Shown here: positions 9,199 to 18,448 of the stretch, one piece after another | Layout of the letters: every line of letters starts with the position of its first letter | Numbering within the stretch: the first letter of the stretch is position 1 | Assembly: GCF_030506305.1 (NCBI RefSeq) | Contig: NZ_CP119421.1 | Span: 4,170,501-4,234,500, forward strand | From: Porifericola rhodea | GTDB taxonomy: Bacteria > Bacteroidota > Bacteroidia > Cytophagales > Cyclobacteriaceae | DNA length: 64,000 bases | Direction of reading: 5' to 3' | The notes under the pieces: generated by a model | The model's input: the letters and a program-made list of their open reading frames with translations, nothing else | Database searches by the model: none | What the model was told of the DNA's origin: nothing | Position numbers and translations under genes: made by a program

Positions 9199-10844
9199 CT
9201 GTCTACCAATAGTTTTTCGTGTGGGTCAATAACAATTCGTTGGGGGCGGCCTTTCAGTTTGAATTCATATTTTTCGTCATGTTTACGGAGGTTTACTTTT
9301 ACAATTTCCGGTTCCGAATCATCCATATAATATATGCCTATCTCCAATGGGTACTGATACTGTGTTCTATTGCTATGAACTTGTCTTAGCTCTAGTTTAA
9401 GCTTTTTGCCCAGACCATTATATTTCCACATACCATGCACGACCGGGTGCCCTGGCGTGTGAAGCCATTGCTTAAAAAAAGAGGATAAATTTTGTCCAGA
9501 TACTCTTTCCATCACCTTTTTGAAATCTTCGGTGTCAGCATTAGCATGACAATAGGTTTTATAATAAGCTTGCATACCTTTCTTAAAAGCCCTGTCTCCA
9601 ATCCTTTCACGTAGCATATGCAAAACCCAGGCACCTTTCTGATAGGCATTTGCATTAAGGTATTGAAATAAATTTGTTTCGGTGGGGTCTACCACTGCTG
9701 AGTTTGGCGCTTTATTGTAATAGGCAAAAACTCTTTCTTTGTCCTTTTTTAACAAACCTCTAAGGCTATCTACACCATATGTACTTTCAATATACATATG
9801 AGAAAGGTAGGTAGCGAAACCTTCGCTTAGCCACAAATGCTCCCAGGACTTTTCTGTAACAGCATTTCCAAACCATTGGTGTGCAATTTCGTGAGCAATG
9901 AGGGCTTCAATGTTTTTATTTCCGTCTACAAGTCTTTGGTTGTAAAATATATTAGACGCATTTTCCATGCCTCCATACTTAGTCTTTGATTCTACATTGG
10001 CCAGCTTTTCATAAGGATATTTTCCAATTGTTGTACTCATAAAATGTAGCACGTTAGCGGTAGGCTCAAAATCATCCAAGCCAGTTTTGCGACTATCAGC
10101 GTATACCCAATGCTGTATGGGTATACCATCCCATTGCTGATCATGCATTACCGCAAAACGTGCTGCTCCGAAAACCATTACTTTGGTTGGAATGGGTTGT
10201 GTACATACCCAATGTGTAAACTTTTTGTCTTCTTTATGAATCCTTCCTAATGATGACTCTTCTCTCAAAAGACCATTTGCGATCACTTTATAGTGATCAG
10301 GTGCAGTAATTTTAAACTCGCAGCTTGCTTTATCTTCAGGATGATCTACCACAGAAAGCCAATGTCGGGCTCTATTTGGCCAGTTATCTCCAAAGAATGT
10401 TCTTTCTCCATTTTCGTTTTCTGCTATAATTAAACCATCTTCCGGTATACCTTCATAACTGATGTTGAGTGTACCTGTATATGCAGGGTCTAGAGGAGAT
10501 GAAAGTAGAATGATCAAACGTTCCTGCTGATGAATGTAATTTACAGGCTGATCGTTAAGTTTAACTTCCTTAACATACATACCAAAGCCTTCGTCATTTT
10601 TGCCTATCAGGTCTAGATAAATGGTATCAATAGGTGTTTGTACAACTTTAAAAAGTATATCTGCGTTAACAGTGATTTGATCATTGAGATCACTTATTTC
10701 AATATCAAAAGTATAATGTTGTACATCTATCCGTTTGGAGGCGTGCGTATTATGCGCATAAACCTGAGCTGACAGTATAAGCAGCAAAATAATGGGAGGA
10801 AATAGTTTTTTACTAATCACGTAGATCATATTTAGTCTACCCAA
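9180..10844 (-). CDS. M1-family metalloaminopeptidase
   Basis: 554 residues with a signal peptide (about residues 1-30, ending VYA; Met6 is an alternative start). The gluzincin signature is complete: GGMEN at 291-295 binds the substrate N-terminus, zinc ligands are His318 and His322 (HEIAH), and the third ligand is Glu341 in WLSEGFA, 19 residues after His322. The protein ends soon after the catalytic and small beta domains, so it lacks the long C-terminal helical domain of PepN/ERAP-type enzymes and resembles the compact secreted M1 peptidases of Bacteroidota. It likely trims N-terminal residues from peptides in the periplasm. Confidence 0.93.
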   Translation of the reverse strand: MGRLNMIYVISKKLFPPIILLLILSAQVYAHNTHASKRIDVQHYTFDIEISDLNDQITVNADILFKVVQTPIDTIYLDLIGKNDEGFGMYVKEVKLNDQPVNYIHQQERLIILLSSPLDPAYTGTLNISYEGIPEDGLIIAENENGERTFFGDNWPNRARHWLSVVDHPEDKASCEFKITAPDHYKVIANGLLREESSLGRIHKEDKKFTHWVCTQPIPTKVMVFGAARFAVMHDQQWDGIPIQHWVYADSRKTGLDDFEPTANVLHFMSTTIGKYPYEKLANVESKTKYGGMENASNIFYNQRLVDGNKNIEALIAHEIAHQWFGNAVTEKSWEHLWLSEGFATYLSHMYIESTYGVDSLRGLLKKDKERVFAYYNKAPNSAVVDPTETNLFQYLNANAYQKGAWVLHMLRERIGDRAFKKGMQAYYKTYCHANADTEDFKKVMERVSGQNLSSFFKQWLHTPGHPVVHGMWKYNGLGKKLKLELRQVHSNRTQYQYPLEIGIYYMDDSEPEIVKVNLRKHDEKYEFKLKGRPQRIVIDPHEKLLVDSQLVSK

Positions 10845-10912
10845 TTTAGGAAATATAACAATCAGGAATAAGTGCTTTTGGTGAGAATACCATAGCTAAA
10901 ATTACAGTCGCA

Positions 10913-11518
10913 ATGCTTGTGAAAAAATTAAGAAAAAACATAGATCTGTTGCTTTTAGCTCTTTTTGTAGGAGTAGTTTATTTAGGAGGGTGGCAAACTG
11001 ATGTTATAGGTTTTTTACAGAGAGGAATATTAGCTACTGGTTTATTTAACGCTGATGCTGAAGTACAAGAAGTGACGCTAAACGAAGAAAATAAGCTGGC
11101 TTCTTTCACCTTGATAGACAACAATGGAGAGCCTTATAATTCACAAGAATACAAAGGAAAGACAGTTTTTATTAACTTTTGGGCAAGCTGGTGTCCACCC
11201 TGTGTAGCTGAAATGCCAGGTATAGATAAACTCTATCAGGACTTGAAAGATAGGGAGGATATTGTTTTTCTGATAATATCTGAGGACGAAGACCAGGAAA
11301 AAGCATTAAGTTTTATGAAAAAAAGATCATATCACTTTCCAATATATTTTCCTGGCTCGGCCCTGCCTCAAAGTTTTTTACATCAATCCATTCCCTCAAC
11401 ATTTGTAATTTCTCCGGAAGGGAAAATTGTATACAAACATGAAGGAATGGCTCAGTACAATACTGATAAGTTTAAAGCCTTCCTAAAAAGCTTCAGTTCT
11501 TCACCGGCTTCTGAGTAG
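10913..11518 (+). CDS. TlpA-like membrane-anchored thioredoxin
   Basis: 201 residues. One N-terminal transmembrane helix (about 10-27) anchors a periplasmic thioredoxin fold with the active site WCPPC at 93-97, followed by the family's PSTFVISPEGKI segment with its cis-Pro. TlpA/ResA-type proteins reduce disulfides in exported proteins or in cytochrome maturation; the client is not visible. It is divergent from the M1 peptidase (68-bp gap), and its last 26 bp overlap the end of the convergent symporter gene. Confidence 0.92.
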   Translation: MLVKKLRKNIDLLLLALFVGVVYLGGWQTDVIGFLQRGILATGLFNADAEVQEVTLNEENKLASFTLIDNNGEPYNSQEYKGKTVFINFWASWCPPCVAEMPGIDKLYQDLKDREDIVFLIISEDEDQEKALSFMKKRSYHFPIYFPGSALPQSFLHQSIPSTFVISPEGKIVYKHEGMAQYNTDKFKAFLKSFSSSPASE

Positions 11519-12884
11519 GAAGCTCTAATTCTGCAAAGTATTTTTTTGCTGCCGCTCTAACCTTGGGCGCTAACAGTAGTGCTGAAGTCATGGTAGGAAT
11601 TGCCATAAGGGCGTACATACCATCAATCAGGTTGATAATCGCTGATATAGATGCTACTGAGCCTAAAATAATAGAGAACACATAAAAGTAATTGAAATAG
11701 TGTGCTCTATGCGCCCCCGCTAAGTAAGAGAAGCACTTAGTGCCATAGTAAGACAATGTAAATAATGAAGACAACGAAAATGTAAGTACACTAATGACCA
11801 ATAGGTAACCTCCCAGGTTATTAGTAGGTAATGCTTTATTAAATGCATTAACAGTTAATGTCACCCCATCAGCATCAGTAGTTTGCCATACATTTGTAAT
11901 CAAAATAGCAAGAGCAGTCATAGTACAAACTATAAGGGTATCTATGGCCGGGCCTAGCATCGCTACCAAGCCTTCGCGAATAGGTTCATTAGTTTTAGCC
12001 GCTCCATGCGCAAGGGGGGCAGTTCCGATACCTGCTTCGTTAGAAAAAGCAGCTCTTCGCGCACCAATTACAATTACAGCCCCTAATGATCCGCCAAGTA
12101 TCGCTTTACCTGAAAATGCATCTGTTAAGATAAGCGTAAAGCATTCAGGTACCTGCTCTACATTGGTAAGAATGATGTATACTACAGATATCACGTAGAT
12201 AACTACCATACTGGGGACCATTTGACTTGCTACTCTCGCAATTCTTTTGATACCTCCAAAAATTACGATGGAAACCAGTATAGCGATAATAATTCCAGAG
12301 ATTAGGTTGACAGCAAAAGTCTCTTGTGTAATTATGCCATTAGGAATGAGTACCACATCTCTTACAATTTGTGTAAGTTGATTAGCCTGAAAGACCGGGA
12401 GAGGTCCAAAAAGTCCGGCTACAGCAAAGAAAATAGCTAAAGGCTTCCATTTTTTTCCTAGTCCTTCCTGTATCACATACATAGGTCCACCCTGAAGTTT
12501 ACCGGCACTGTCATGTCCTCTGTACATAATTGCTAAAGAGCAGGTAAAGAACTTGGTTGCCATACCCAGAAAAGCGCTAACCCACATCCAGAACAAAGCT
12601 CCGGGACCTCCCATAGTAATAGCTACGGCTACGCCTCCGATATTTCCCATACCTACGGTAGCTGCCAATGCACTGGAGAGTGCTTCAAAATGGTTGATTT
12701 CACCGGGCTCGTTAGGGTCATCGTACTTGCCTCTTAAAACATTTATGGCATGGCCCAGGTGGCGAAAGGGAAGGAAGCGGGAGTAGAACATGAAGAATAA
12801 TCCTCCTCCCAGCAGGAGAACCAATAAGTGTGTTCCCCATGCATATTCACTAAACTTGCCTAAAAACAGCTCTATATATTTCAA
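11493..12884 (-). CDS. Sodium/alanine symporter (AGCS family)
   Basis: 463 residues, inner membrane, with about 10-11 hydrophobic segments. The family-typical stretch GNIGGVAVAITMGGPGALFW is at about residues 76-95, followed by KLQGGPMYVI and later RAAFSNEAGIGTAPLAHGAA. AGCS carriers import alanine or glycine with Na+ or H+. The start at 12884 gives a first segment consistent with other members. The small uncharacterised gene at 12960-13409 lies 75 bp upstream on the same strand and may share its transcript. Confidence 0.94.
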   Translation of the reverse strand: MKYIELFLGKFSEYAWGTHLLVLLLGGGLFFMFYSRFLPFRHLGHAINVLRGKYDDPNEPGEINHFEALSSALAATVGMGNIGGVAVAITMGGPGALFWMWVSAFLGMATKFFTCSLAIMYRGHDSAGKLQGGPMYVIQEGLGKKWKPLAIFFAVAGLFGPLPVFQANQLTQIVRDVVLIPNGIITQETFAVNLISGIIIAILVSIVIFGGIKRIARVASQMVPSMVVIYVISVVYIILTNVEQVPECFTLILTDAFSGKAILGGSLGAVIVIGARRAAFSNEAGIGTAPLAHGAAKTNEPIREGLVAMLGPAIDTLIVCTMTALAILITNVWQTTDADGVTLTVNAFNKALPTNNLGGYLLVISVLTFSLSSLFTLSYYGTKCFSYLAGAHRAHYFNYFYVFSIILGSVASISAIINLIDGMYALMAIPTMTSALLLAPKVRAAAKKYFAELELPTQKPVKN

Positions 12885-12959
12885 ACCGAACTTATTTTAA
12901 ATTTTGTTTTATAATAAGTCCGGTAAATTAGGCAATAAGGTGTTTAAAAGAAAAATCTT

Positions 12960-13409
12960 TTAGGCAATCATTTTCTCCCACTCCTTAAAGCGGTTAGTGA
13001 TTTGCTCTGCCATTACTTTGTAGGAATCCCAGTCGTCATTAACATGATAAATGGAAGGAAGGTTATTTGCCAGGATAGTCTGATAGTCTTTATGATACAG
13101 ACCACCTCCATAGTAATAATAGGTAAAAAGGTTGCCTTTCTCGCTAAATAGCTCATAGCCTAAATATCCATCCCATATCTCTGAAAGAATAGTGCAGCTT
13201 ATCTGGCGTTGCTTAAAACGAAATATTTGAGTATCGGCTTCATCCTCAAAATAAGGTGAATACAATTCGTTATCAATTACCCAACCCAGATACATGCCAA
13301 TATGCACATATGCCTGCTCTATAGGGAGGTGCTTAGGAAAGTTGCCTAAGAAGTGATTTTTGGCATTATCATAAATGCTCTTTTTTGAAGATGAATCTAT
13401 CTCACTCAT
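12960..13409 (-). CDS. Uncharacterised cytosolic protein (DUF7832-like)
   Basis: 149 residues, no signal or membrane segment, acidic and rich in Tyr and Trp. The N-terminal part (FPKHLPIEQAYVHIGMYLGW) resembles a family of uncharacterised small proteins with a 'FPxxLPxExAxxHIGxFLxW' pattern, which I associate with DUF7832. That is a memory-based match and I cannot assign a function. The gene is 75 bp upstream of the AGCS symporter on the same strand, so co-transcription is possible. Confidence 0.7.
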   Translation of the reverse strand: MSEIDSSSKKSIYDNAKNHFLGNFPKHLPIEQAYVHIGMYLGWVIDNELYSPYFEDEADTQIFRFKQRQISCTILSEIWDGYLGYELFSEKGNLFTYYYYGGGLYHKDYQTILANNLPSIYHVNDDWDSYKVMAEQITNRFKEWEKMIA

Positions 13410-13616
13410 GGTTTAAAATAATTAAGTAAATATACCATTATGAATTGTGACAAATCTAATTGACATGTTTGGATAAAAACGCTTCTTATGAATGGATTTA
13501 TTACTCTTGTGGAAAATTGAAAGACTAAGCTTCCGCTGTTGTCACTCCTTTCAGAATTTTTGTAATATGCAGTGGCAAAAAAACGAATTGGTAATACACA
13601 TTTTTTACAATGATTT

Positions 13617-14135
13617 ATGGCACATTCTCTGGAGAAATACATAAGAGATATACCTGATTTTCCTACAACAGGTGTAGTTTTCAAAGATATCACCACGCTG
13701 ATGGAACATCCAACTGCTTTTAAAGAGGCAGCAGATGCTCTCTACGAAAATGTAAAACAATATGATATTCAGAAAGTGGTGGGTGTAGAGTCCAGAGGGT
13801 TTATTTTTGGTGCTTTATTAGCAGAAAGGCTAAACGCAGGCTTTATTCCTGCACGTAAGCCAGGAAAACTACCTTATAAAACTATTAGACAGGAGTATCA
13901 ATTGGAATACGGAACGGACTGTCTGGAAATTCACGAGGGAGCTATAAAGCCGGGAGAGCATGTCTTGTTGCACGATGACCTTTTAGCCACTGGTGGAACA
14001 GCACTGGCAGCCTGCAAGCTTATCGAGAAGTTAGGCGGCAAAGTAATTAAAGTTTCCTTTCTTATTGAACTTAGCTTTTTAAAAGGAGCTGAACGTCTTT
14101 CTGATTACCCTACCAGTGCTGTTATTACGTACTAG
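13617..14135 (+). CDS. apt: Adenine phosphoribosyltransferase
   Basis: 172 residues, the usual length. It makes AMP from adenine and PRPP (purine salvage, cytosol). The PRPP-binding loop VLLHDDLLATGGT is at 116-128, preceded by the family segments IPDFPTTGVVFKDITTL (12-28), VGVESRGFIFG (55-65) and RKPGKLPYKT (80-89). It has its own upstream region (207 bp to the previous gene), and its stop is 5 bp from the end of the convergent SDR gene. Confidence 0.97.
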   Translation: MAHSLEKYIRDIPDFPTTGVVFKDITTLMEHPTAFKEAADALYENVKQYDIQKVVGVESRGFIFGALLAERLNAGFIPARKPGKLPYKTIRQEYQLEYGTDCLEIHEGAIKPGEHVLLHDDLLATGGTALAACKLIEKLGGKVIKVSFLIELSFLKGAERLSDYPTSAVITY

Positions 14136-14140
14136 TCTTA

Positions 14141-14836
14141 TTAGGAGTCACCGTACACCTTTATTATGGGGTCTCTTAGGGGAGTAGATATATCTTCAGC
14201 CAGAAATGCACTTATGTCTCCAATCTGATCAGGGCTAACCCATTTACTAAACTCAGCATCGGGCATACCTTCACGGTTGAAAGGTGTATCTATTATACTA
14301 GGAACAATCACCGAAGCGTATATTCTATGCTCATTTCCTTCGGCATTAATATGTTCTGCCAATTTAAAAATCAGGCTTTTTGATAAGGCGTAAGCTGTAA
14401 GTCCCTTTGATGCACCTTTTTCCAATGCTGGTTTAGCTCCTATAAAGGTGATTTTGCCCCCGCTGCTTTGTTGCTTCATTTGCTTGTATAAAGCTTGAGA
14501 AGTAATAAATGCAGACTCAAAATTGAGCTTGAACATGTTGTGCACTTCTCCTAAGGTAGTGTCTTCAAAACTATTCATTCCAAAACCACCTACCAATAGG
14601 GCCGCATAGTGTATGTTTTCAAATTTGTTAACAGCATAGTTTACAAATTGCTGTGTTGCCTGCTCATCTGTTACGTCAAGCTTATATTTTTCAAATTTAG
14701 GGTGTTCTTCACTTTGGTCTGTAGGTTGATCATTATGTACAGTGCCAATAACCTGGAATCCGGCAGAAAGAAGCTTGTTGACTACTGCTTTTCCTAAATT
14801 TCCGTTAGCTCCGGTTACGATTGCATTTTTGTTCAT
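14141..14836 (-). CDS. SDR-family oxidoreductase (atypical NNAG)
   Basis: 231 residues. TGANGNLG at 8-15 is the dinucleotide-binding loop, and Tyr149 and Lys153 (YALSK) are the catalytic pair. The usual NNAG stretch is replaced by LLVGG (80-84). That replacement resembles small quinoid-dihydropteridine-reductase-like SDRs, but I do not claim that activity. Substrate unknown. It is divergently arranged with the prkA operon across a 344-bp AT-rich region. Confidence 0.85.
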   Translation of the reverse strand: MNKNAIVTGANGNLGKAVVNKLLSAGFQVIGTVHNDQPTDQSEEHPKFEKYKLDVTDEQATQQFVNYAVNKFENIHYAALLVGGFGMNSFEDTTLGEVHNMFKLNFESAFITSQALYKQMKQQSSGGKITFIGAKPALEKGASKGLTAYALSKSLIFKLAEHINAEGNEHRIYASVIVPSIIDTPFNREGMPDAEFSKWVSPDQIGDISAFLAEDISTPLRDPIIKVYGDS

Positions 14837-15180
14837 AGCAACTGGTTTTTCACTTTAAAAAATAATAATAGGAGACTTCCTTACATGGTATTAATTGTAA
14901 AGAAATATATAAGTATGTTATAGTATTTATGTGAATATTTAATTATATTAATTAATTTATTAAAAACTAATCAATCAATTAACTGATGTTTTATCTGCTG
15001 TTTGCTTTAGTTTTTATATAATATTAGTTATTATTTCGTTAAGCTATTGCATAGGCTATTGTTATAAGCTGAACTTATTTCAGGCTCAATAGCTTTTAAA
15101 AATAGACCCCTATCTTACTCAAACATGGTAAAAAGTATCATGTTTTCCTTAATTCCTGTACCCAAGAAATCTTTGATGTT
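14837..15180. promoter_or_regulatory. Divergent intergenic region with nested inverted repeat
   Basis: No gene is visible. The region is very AT-rich, especially 14910-15040. A perfect 9-bp inverted repeat, AAGCTATTG (15041-15049) and CAATAGCTT (15087-15095), encloses a smaller one, ATAAG (15064-15068) and CTTAT (15074-15078). Together they could form a two-tier stem in the prkA leader, ending 85 nt before the start codon. The promoters of the SDR gene and the prkA operon must lie here, but I see no strong -33/-7 pair. Confidence 0.45.
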
Positions 15181-17109
15181 ATGAGTGTTTTAGATAAGAT
15201 TAAAACGAATTATAGTACTTCCTTCAATGAAATGACAGTTTCAGAATACCTGAAGGAGTGCAAGAAAGATCCTCAGATGTATGCGAAGCCTGCAGAGAGG
15301 ATTCTACAGGCTATTGGTGAGCCCGAACTGATTGACACAAAGAGCGATCCCAAACTTAGCCGCATCTTTTCAAACAAAGTAATAAAGGTTTATCCTGCAT
15401 TTAAGGAATTCTACGGTATGGAAGAAACCATAGAGCAAATTGTCTCTTTCTTCCGTTATTCTGCTCAGGGTTTAGAAGAGAAAAAACAAATTCTCTACCT
15501 CATGGGACCTGTGGGTGGTGGTAAAAGCTCACTGGCAGAAAAGTTAAAGCAGCTTATTCAGGTCATGCCAATCTATGCTCTCAAAGCAGGCGACGAAATT
15601 AGCCCGGTTTACGAAAGCCCTCTTGGTTTATTTGCAGACTATAAAAAAGAACTGGAAGAAGAGTATAAAATTCCCGCTCGTTACATTCCTGCATGCATGA
15701 GCCCCTGGGCATCTAAAAGACTGCGTGAGTACGATGGCGATGTAAATCGTTTTAAAGTAGTAAAGCTATACCCCTCTGTTCAAAACCAGATTGGTGTCTC
15801 TAAAACCGAACCAGGAGATGAAAACAATCAGGATATTTCTACACTGGTGGGTAAGGTAGACATACGCAAGCTAGCTGATTTTCAGCAGAGTGACCCTGAT
15901 GCCTACTCTTATACTGGAGGACTTTGCCTGGCTAACCAGGGAGTAATGGAGTTTGTGGAGATGTTTAAAGCTCCGATTAAAGTCCTCAACCCTTTACTTA
16001 CAGCTACTCAGGAGAACAACTACAAAGGTACCGAGCCTATTGGAGCTATACCTTTTGATGGTATTATTCTGGCGCACTCTAACGAATCTGAATGGGCAAA
16101 ATTTGCAAATGATAAGAAAAACGAAGCCTTCCTGGATCGTATTTATAAAGTACAGGTACCGTATTGCCTGAGAGTAGATGAAGAAATTAATATCTACAAG
16201 AAACTAATAAGAGAGAGCTCTCTGGATAAAGCTCCCTGTGCGCCAATGACGCTTTCACTATTGGCCCAGTTTTCTGTAATGACTCGCCTCAAAGTGCCGG
16301 AAAACTCAAGTCTTTACTCAAAAATGCGAGTTTACAATGGGGAAACCCTCAAAGAAACGGATCCAAATGCTAAATCTATTCAGGAGTATCGTGATGATGC
16401 CGGCATTAACGAAGGTATGAAGGGAGTATCTACCCGATTTGCTTTTAAAGTACTCTCTAAGGTCTTCAATTTTGATAATGAAGAGCTGGCAGCAAATCCA
16501 GTACATTTACTGTATGTATTAGAGCAGGAGGTTATTAAACTGGAGATGGATAAAGAAAATGAAGAGAGGTATCTCAACATTATTAAATCTATAATGGCCA
16601 GTAAGTATGCCGAATTCATCGCTGATGAAATTCAGAAAGCCTACATTGAATCTTATGGTACTTACGGGCAGAATATTTTTGAAAAATACGTCATCTACGC
16701 AGATTACTGGATTCAGAACAATGATTATCGTGATCCGGATTCAGGAGAAATTCTGGATCGTGCCATGCTGAATGAGGAGCTAGAGAAAATTGAAAAGCCT
16801 GCCGGTATAGCCAATCCTAAAGATTTTCGTGCTGAGGTTACCAATTTTACTTTGAGGTATAAAGCAAATAATGGTGGTAAGACGCCTCGCTGGGATGCTT
16901 ATGAGAAGATCAAAAATGTAATAGAAAAGAAAATCTTTACCAATACCGAAGATCTTCTTCCGGTTATCTCATTCAATGCGAAGAGTAATGATGAGGATGA
17001 AAAGAAACATCGTGATTTTACCAAACGAATGATGGAGAGAGGTTATACCTCTAAGCAAATCAGAATTTTGGTAGACTGGTTTATGAGAGTTAGAAAAACC
17101 ATGGCCTAA
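15181..17109 (+). CDS. prkA: PrkA-family serine protein kinase (YeaG)
   Basis: 642 residues, matching YeaG/PrkA. It has an N-terminal AAA+-like domain with Walker A GPVGGGKSS at 109-117, and the C-terminal PrkA domain. Members in Bacillus and E. coli are stress or starvation-linked; E. coli YeaG is tied to nitrogen starvation and Bacillus PrkA to sporulation control. Whether the enzyme acts as a kinase or as an AAA+ protease-like machine is debated. It is the first gene of a three-gene operon with yeaH (32-bp gap) and spoVR (32-bp gap). Confidence 0.95.
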   Translation: MSVLDKIKTNYSTSFNEMTVSEYLKECKKDPQMYAKPAERILQAIGEPELIDTKSDPKLSRIFSNKVIKVYPAFKEFYGMEETIEQIVSFFRYSAQGLEEKKQILYLMGPVGGGKSSLAEKLKQLIQVMPIYALKAGDEISPVYESPLGLFADYKKELEEEYKIPARYIPACMSPWASKRLREYDGDVNRFKVVKLYPSVQNQIGVSKTEPGDENNQDISTLVGKVDIRKLADFQQSDPDAYSYTGGLCLANQGVMEFVEMFKAPIKVLNPLLTATQENNYKGTEPIGAIPFDGIILAHSNESEWAKFANDKKNEAFLDRIYKVQVPYCLRVDEEINIYKKLIRESSLDKAPCAPMTLSLLAQFSVMTRLKVPENSSLYSKMRVYNGETLKETDPNAKSIQEYRDDAGINEGMKGVSTRFAFKVLSKVFNFDNEELAANPVHLLYVLEQEVIKLEMDKENEERYLNIIKSIMASKYAEFIADEIQKAYIESYGTYGQNIFEKYVIYADYWIQNNDYRDPDSGEILDRAMLNEELEKIEKPAGIANPKDFRAEVTNFTLRYKANNGGKTPRWDAYEKIKNVIEKKIFTNTEDLLPVISFNAKSNDEDEKKHRDFTKRMMERGYTSKQIRILVDWFMRVRKTMA

Positions 17110-17141
17110 AGCCATAGCACCTTTGTCCTAAATAGAAGTGT

Positions 17142-18416
17142 ATGAGTAATATAATAGACAGGCGTAAAAATGCTAAGGGTAAGTCAACCAACAACCGTCA
17201 GAAGTTTCTAAAACGTGTTGAAGATCAGATCAAAGAGGCTATTCCTGATATATTAAGTCAGGAGAGTATTAAGGATAGTAATGGTGGAGGTAAAGTAAAA
17301 GTACCTATCAAAGGTATTAATGAGCCCAACTTCAAACACGACCCTAAGTCTGGTAAGAAGCACTATATTCGGCCGGGCAACGACAAATTTGCAGAAGGCG
17401 ACAAAATTCCTAAGCCTGAAGGAGGTGGAAGTGGGTCAGGTAAGGGTAAAGGATCTAATAGTCCGGAAGTAACTCAAGATGATTTTGTGGTTATCTTATC
17501 CAGAGATGAATTTTTGAAGTACTTCTTTGAAGATCTGGAACTGCCTAATATGGTTAAAAAGTATATGGAAAGTACCACAACTTTTCGTAACCAACGTGCC
17601 GGCTATACAAAAAACAGTGTTCCTTCTCGCCTTAATGTAAAAACCAGTTTTCAGCATTCATTAGCACGTCAGATCTCTATCGCTGGGGCTTATGAGCAGA
17701 AGATCAGAAAAATTGAAGCAGAACTTGAGCAGGAAACTGAGCAAGCCAGAAAGCTAGAGCTGCAAAGCGAAATTGAGCGTTTGTTAAAATTAAAAAATAC
17801 CATTCCGTTCTTTGAAGATGTAGACCTGCGCTACAACAATTTTGAGCGTGTGCCAAAGCCTGCTACTTCTGCTGTCATGTTCTGTATTATGGACGTTTCA
17901 GCTTCTATGGGCTTCCACGAAAAAGATATAGCCAAGCGGTTTTTCACCCTTTTATATATATTTCTGTCCAAGCAGTATGCTAAAGTAGAGATCGTATATA
18001 TCAGGCATCATACTGAATCAAAAGAAGTGGATGAAGAGGAGTTTTTTAACTCCAGAGAAAGCGGAGGAACAGTAGTAGCACCTTCCCTTAAGTTAATGCA
18101 CAAAATTATGCAAGAACGCTATGATCCTCAGGTCTGGAATGTATACTGCTGTCAGGCTTCGGATGGAGATGTGTGGTCTAATGGCGATGCTGTTGAGTGT
18201 AGTCAGATACTAAAGAATGATGTACTTCCTAACATTCAGTATATGGCGTACATAGAAATAAAAAATCGTGGACTGGAAGGATATCTGTGGCATGCTTATA
18301 AAAAGCTGCGTAAAGAAGGAAATTTTTCTATGCGTAACATCAATGACGTTAGTCAGATCTGGCCTGTATTTAAGGCCTTATTCAAGAAGAAGAGTCTGGT
18401 GACTGAAGAAGCATAA
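17142..18416 (+). CDS. yeaH: YeaH/YhbH family protein (DUF444)
   Basis: 424 residues. It has a basic, Gly/Ser-rich N-terminal region (about 40-110), a helical, charged stretch (about 185-220), and a C-terminal von Willebrand A-like domain whose metal-site motif DVSAS is at 251-255. This is the constant partner of PrkA and SpoVR. It is thought to work in the same stress pathway, with unknown biochemistry. Position and spacing make co-translation with prkA and spoVR likely. Confidence 0.94.
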   Translation: MSNIIDRRKNAKGKSTNNRQKFLKRVEDQIKEAIPDILSQESIKDSNGGGKVKVPIKGINEPNFKHDPKSGKKHYIRPGNDKFAEGDKIPKPEGGGSGSGKGKGSNSPEVTQDDFVVILSRDEFLKYFFEDLELPNMVKKYMESTTTFRNQRAGYTKNSVPSRLNVKTSFQHSLARQISIAGAYEQKIRKIEAELEQETEQARKLELQSEIERLLKLKNTIPFFEDVDLRYNNFERVPKPATSAVMFCIMDVSASMGFHEKDIAKRFFTLLYIFLSKQYAKVEIVYIRHHTESKEVDEEEFFNSRESGGTVVAPSLKLMHKIMQERYDPQVWNVYCCQASDGDVWSNGDAVECSQILKNDVLPNIQYMAYIEIKNRGLEGYLWHAYKKLRKEGNFSMRNINDVSQIWPVFKALFKKKSLVTEEA

Positions 18417-18448
18417 TTGTCTTTAGCACACCATTATAGATATTTAGT

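Noticed and set aside
13406-13696. Open frame on the - strand overlapping the apt start
   Set aside because: It is antisense to the first part of apt and to its upstream region; no domain or similarity is apparent.
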